From contig JALVVO010000217.1 in the NCBI GenBank assembly GCA_027023345.1, forward strand, positions 1 to 7,806: 7,806 bases of DNA, written 5' to 3'. The first letter of the stretch is position 1, and each line of letters starts with the position of its first letter. Below are positions 6,379 through 7,806 of this stretch, one piece after another. Origin of the DNA: Thermaceae bacterium (lineage in GTDB: Bacteria; Deinococcota; Deinococci; Deinococcales; Marinithermaceae). The notes under the pieces were generated by a model, which was not told the origin of the DNA, did not search any database, and was given only the letters and a program-made list of their open reading frames with translations. The position numbers were made by a program, and so were the translations under genes.

Positions 6379-6464
6379 GGGCAGGTGTCCCGAGTGGCAA
6401 AGGGGGCGGTCTGTAAAACCGTTGGCGTATGCCTTCGTGGGTTCGAGTCCCACCCTGCCCACCA
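6379..6464 (+). tRNA. tRNA-Tyr (anticodon GUA)
   Basis: The acceptor stem pairs GGGCAGG (6379-6385) with CCTGCCC (6454-6460), then A and an encoded CCA. The anticodon loop CTGTAAA (6411-6417) has GTA at 6413-6415. A long variable arm (GGC-GTAT-GCC) marks it as a class II bacterial tRNA, as expected for tyrosine, and gives a length of 86. The T arm is GTGGG-TTCGAGT-CCCAC. It follows tRNA-Thr after nine bases. Confidence 0.97.
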
Positions 6465-6467
6465 CGC

Positions 6468-6543
6468 GCGGGAGTAGCTCAGTTGGTAGAGCATCGGCTT
6501 CCCAAGCCGAGGGTCGCGGGTTCGAGTCCCGTCTCCCGCTCCA
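6468..6543 (+). tRNA. tRNA-Gly (anticodon CCC)
   Basis: The acceptor stem pairs GCGGGAG (6468-6474) with CTCCCGC (6533-6539), then T and an encoded CCA. The anticodon stem TCGGC/GCCGA closes the loop TTCCCAA (6499-6505), so the anticodon is CCC at 6501-6503 and reads only GGG. The T arm GCGGG-TTCGAGT-CCCGT has one G-T pair. The same slot in the E. coli operon holds glyT with anticodon UCC. Only three bases separate it from each neighbouring tRNA. Confidence 0.95.
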
Positions 6544-6546
6544 CGG

Positions 6547-6622
6547 GCTCGCGTAGCTCAGCAGGTAGAGCACACCCTTGGTAAGGGTGAGGTCGCCGGT
6601 TCAAGTCCGGCCGCGAGCTCCA
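6547..6622 (+). tRNA. tRNA-Thr (anticodon GGU)
   Basis: The acceptor stem pairs GCTCGCG (6547-6553) with CGCGAGC (6612-6618), then T and an encoded CCA. The anticodon stem CACCC/GGGTG closes the loop TTGGTAA, with anticodon GGT at 6580-6582, reading ACC and ACU. The T arm GCCGG-TTCAAGT-CCGGC pairs perfectly. This is the tRNA for ACC, the dominant threonine codon in the middle of the tuf gene that follows. Confidence 0.97.
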
Positions 6623-6634
6623 AGCTAGCGCGGT

Positions 6635-6668
6635 CCAAGCCACGCCCGCCACGCGCGGGCGGGCTTGG
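6635..6668 (+). promoter_or_regulatory. Strong hairpin between the last tRNA and tuf
   Basis: CCAAGCC (6635-6641) pairs with GGCTTGG (6662-6668), and CGCCCGC (6643-6649) with GCGGGCG (6655-6661). This makes 14 base pairs with one bulged A (6642) and a 5-base loop CACGC. GG (6632-6633) and CC (6669-6670) can add two more pairs past a bulged T. No T tract follows, so it is not an ordinary terminator. It ends six bases before the tuf ribosome site. It may be a processing site, a stabilising 5' end for tuf mRNA after tRNA cleavage, or a regulatory structure; none of these is shown by sequence alone. Confidence 0.75.
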
Positions 6669-6687
6669 CCTGCAGGGAGGAAGAAGG

Positions 6688-7806
<1,119 letters not shown>

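Noticed and set aside
5424..6494. A 356-codon minus-strand frame overlapping the ligase gene and the tRNAs
   Set aside because: It is out of frame with the ligase, is Arg/Pro/Gly-rich low-complexity sequence, and its N-terminal part is antisense tRNA.
6340..6573. Minus-strand frames across the tRNA cluster giving peptides such as DSNPRPSAWEADALPTEL and GWDSNPRR
   Set aside because: These are antisense translations of tRNA genes, a well-known annotation artefact. The tRNAs fold fully on the plus strand.
6635..6668. Reading the tRNA-tuf hairpin as an intrinsic terminator
   Set aside because: No T tract follows the stem on the plus strand, and tuf with a good ribosome site begins 20 bases later.

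Overview
The window is very GC-rich, and almost every open codon position ends in G or C. The strongest taxonomic clue is the elongation factor Tu gene at the right edge. Its protein carries the extra segment after the GTPase domain (around HQNPNTKRGENEW) that I know from Thermus EF-Tu. GatB and the acyl-CoA ligase also read like Thermus-family proteins. I infer a thermophilic member of the Thermaceae (Thermus, Meiothermus, Marinithermus, Oceanithermus or similar); the genus cannot be fixed from this window. The DNA looks like ordinary chromosome: there are no insertion sequences, phage genes, CRISPR repeats or rRNA.

Layout, left to right. Positions 1-839 (+) hold the 3' part of a PQQ-type beta-propeller gene. 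Positions 840-970 are a regulatory gap with a promoter-like pair, a palindrome, a terminator-like hairpin and a consensus -10 box. gatB follows at 971-2377 (+). It converges, with 9 bases between stop codons, on a minus-strand pair: an uncharacterised cysteine-containing 582-residue protein (4135-2387) and, just upstream of it, a small membrane protein (4482-4144). A minus-strand acyl-CoA ligase gene (6154-4538) ends at a hairpin terminator that abuts the likely promoter of the membrane protein gene. Positions 6155-6292 are a divergent promoter region. Four tRNA genes, Thr(UGU), Tyr(GUA), Gly(CCC) and Thr(GGU), then lead into tuf, which runs off the window.

The right-hand block is a translation operon with the same gene order as thrU-tyrU-glyT-thrT-tufB of Escherichia coli. 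A strong hairpin sits between the last tRNA and tuf. gatB also serves translation, because GatCAB makes Gln-tRNA and/or Asn-tRNA by amidation. The ligase serves fatty acid activation. The 582-residue protein and its membrane partner have no function I can name, and they are the best candidates for something undescribed. I see no defence system or other elaborate novel system here. The more unusual signals are regulatory: leaderless-type starts, the gatB leader, the tRNA-tuf hairpin and patchy codon usage in tuf.
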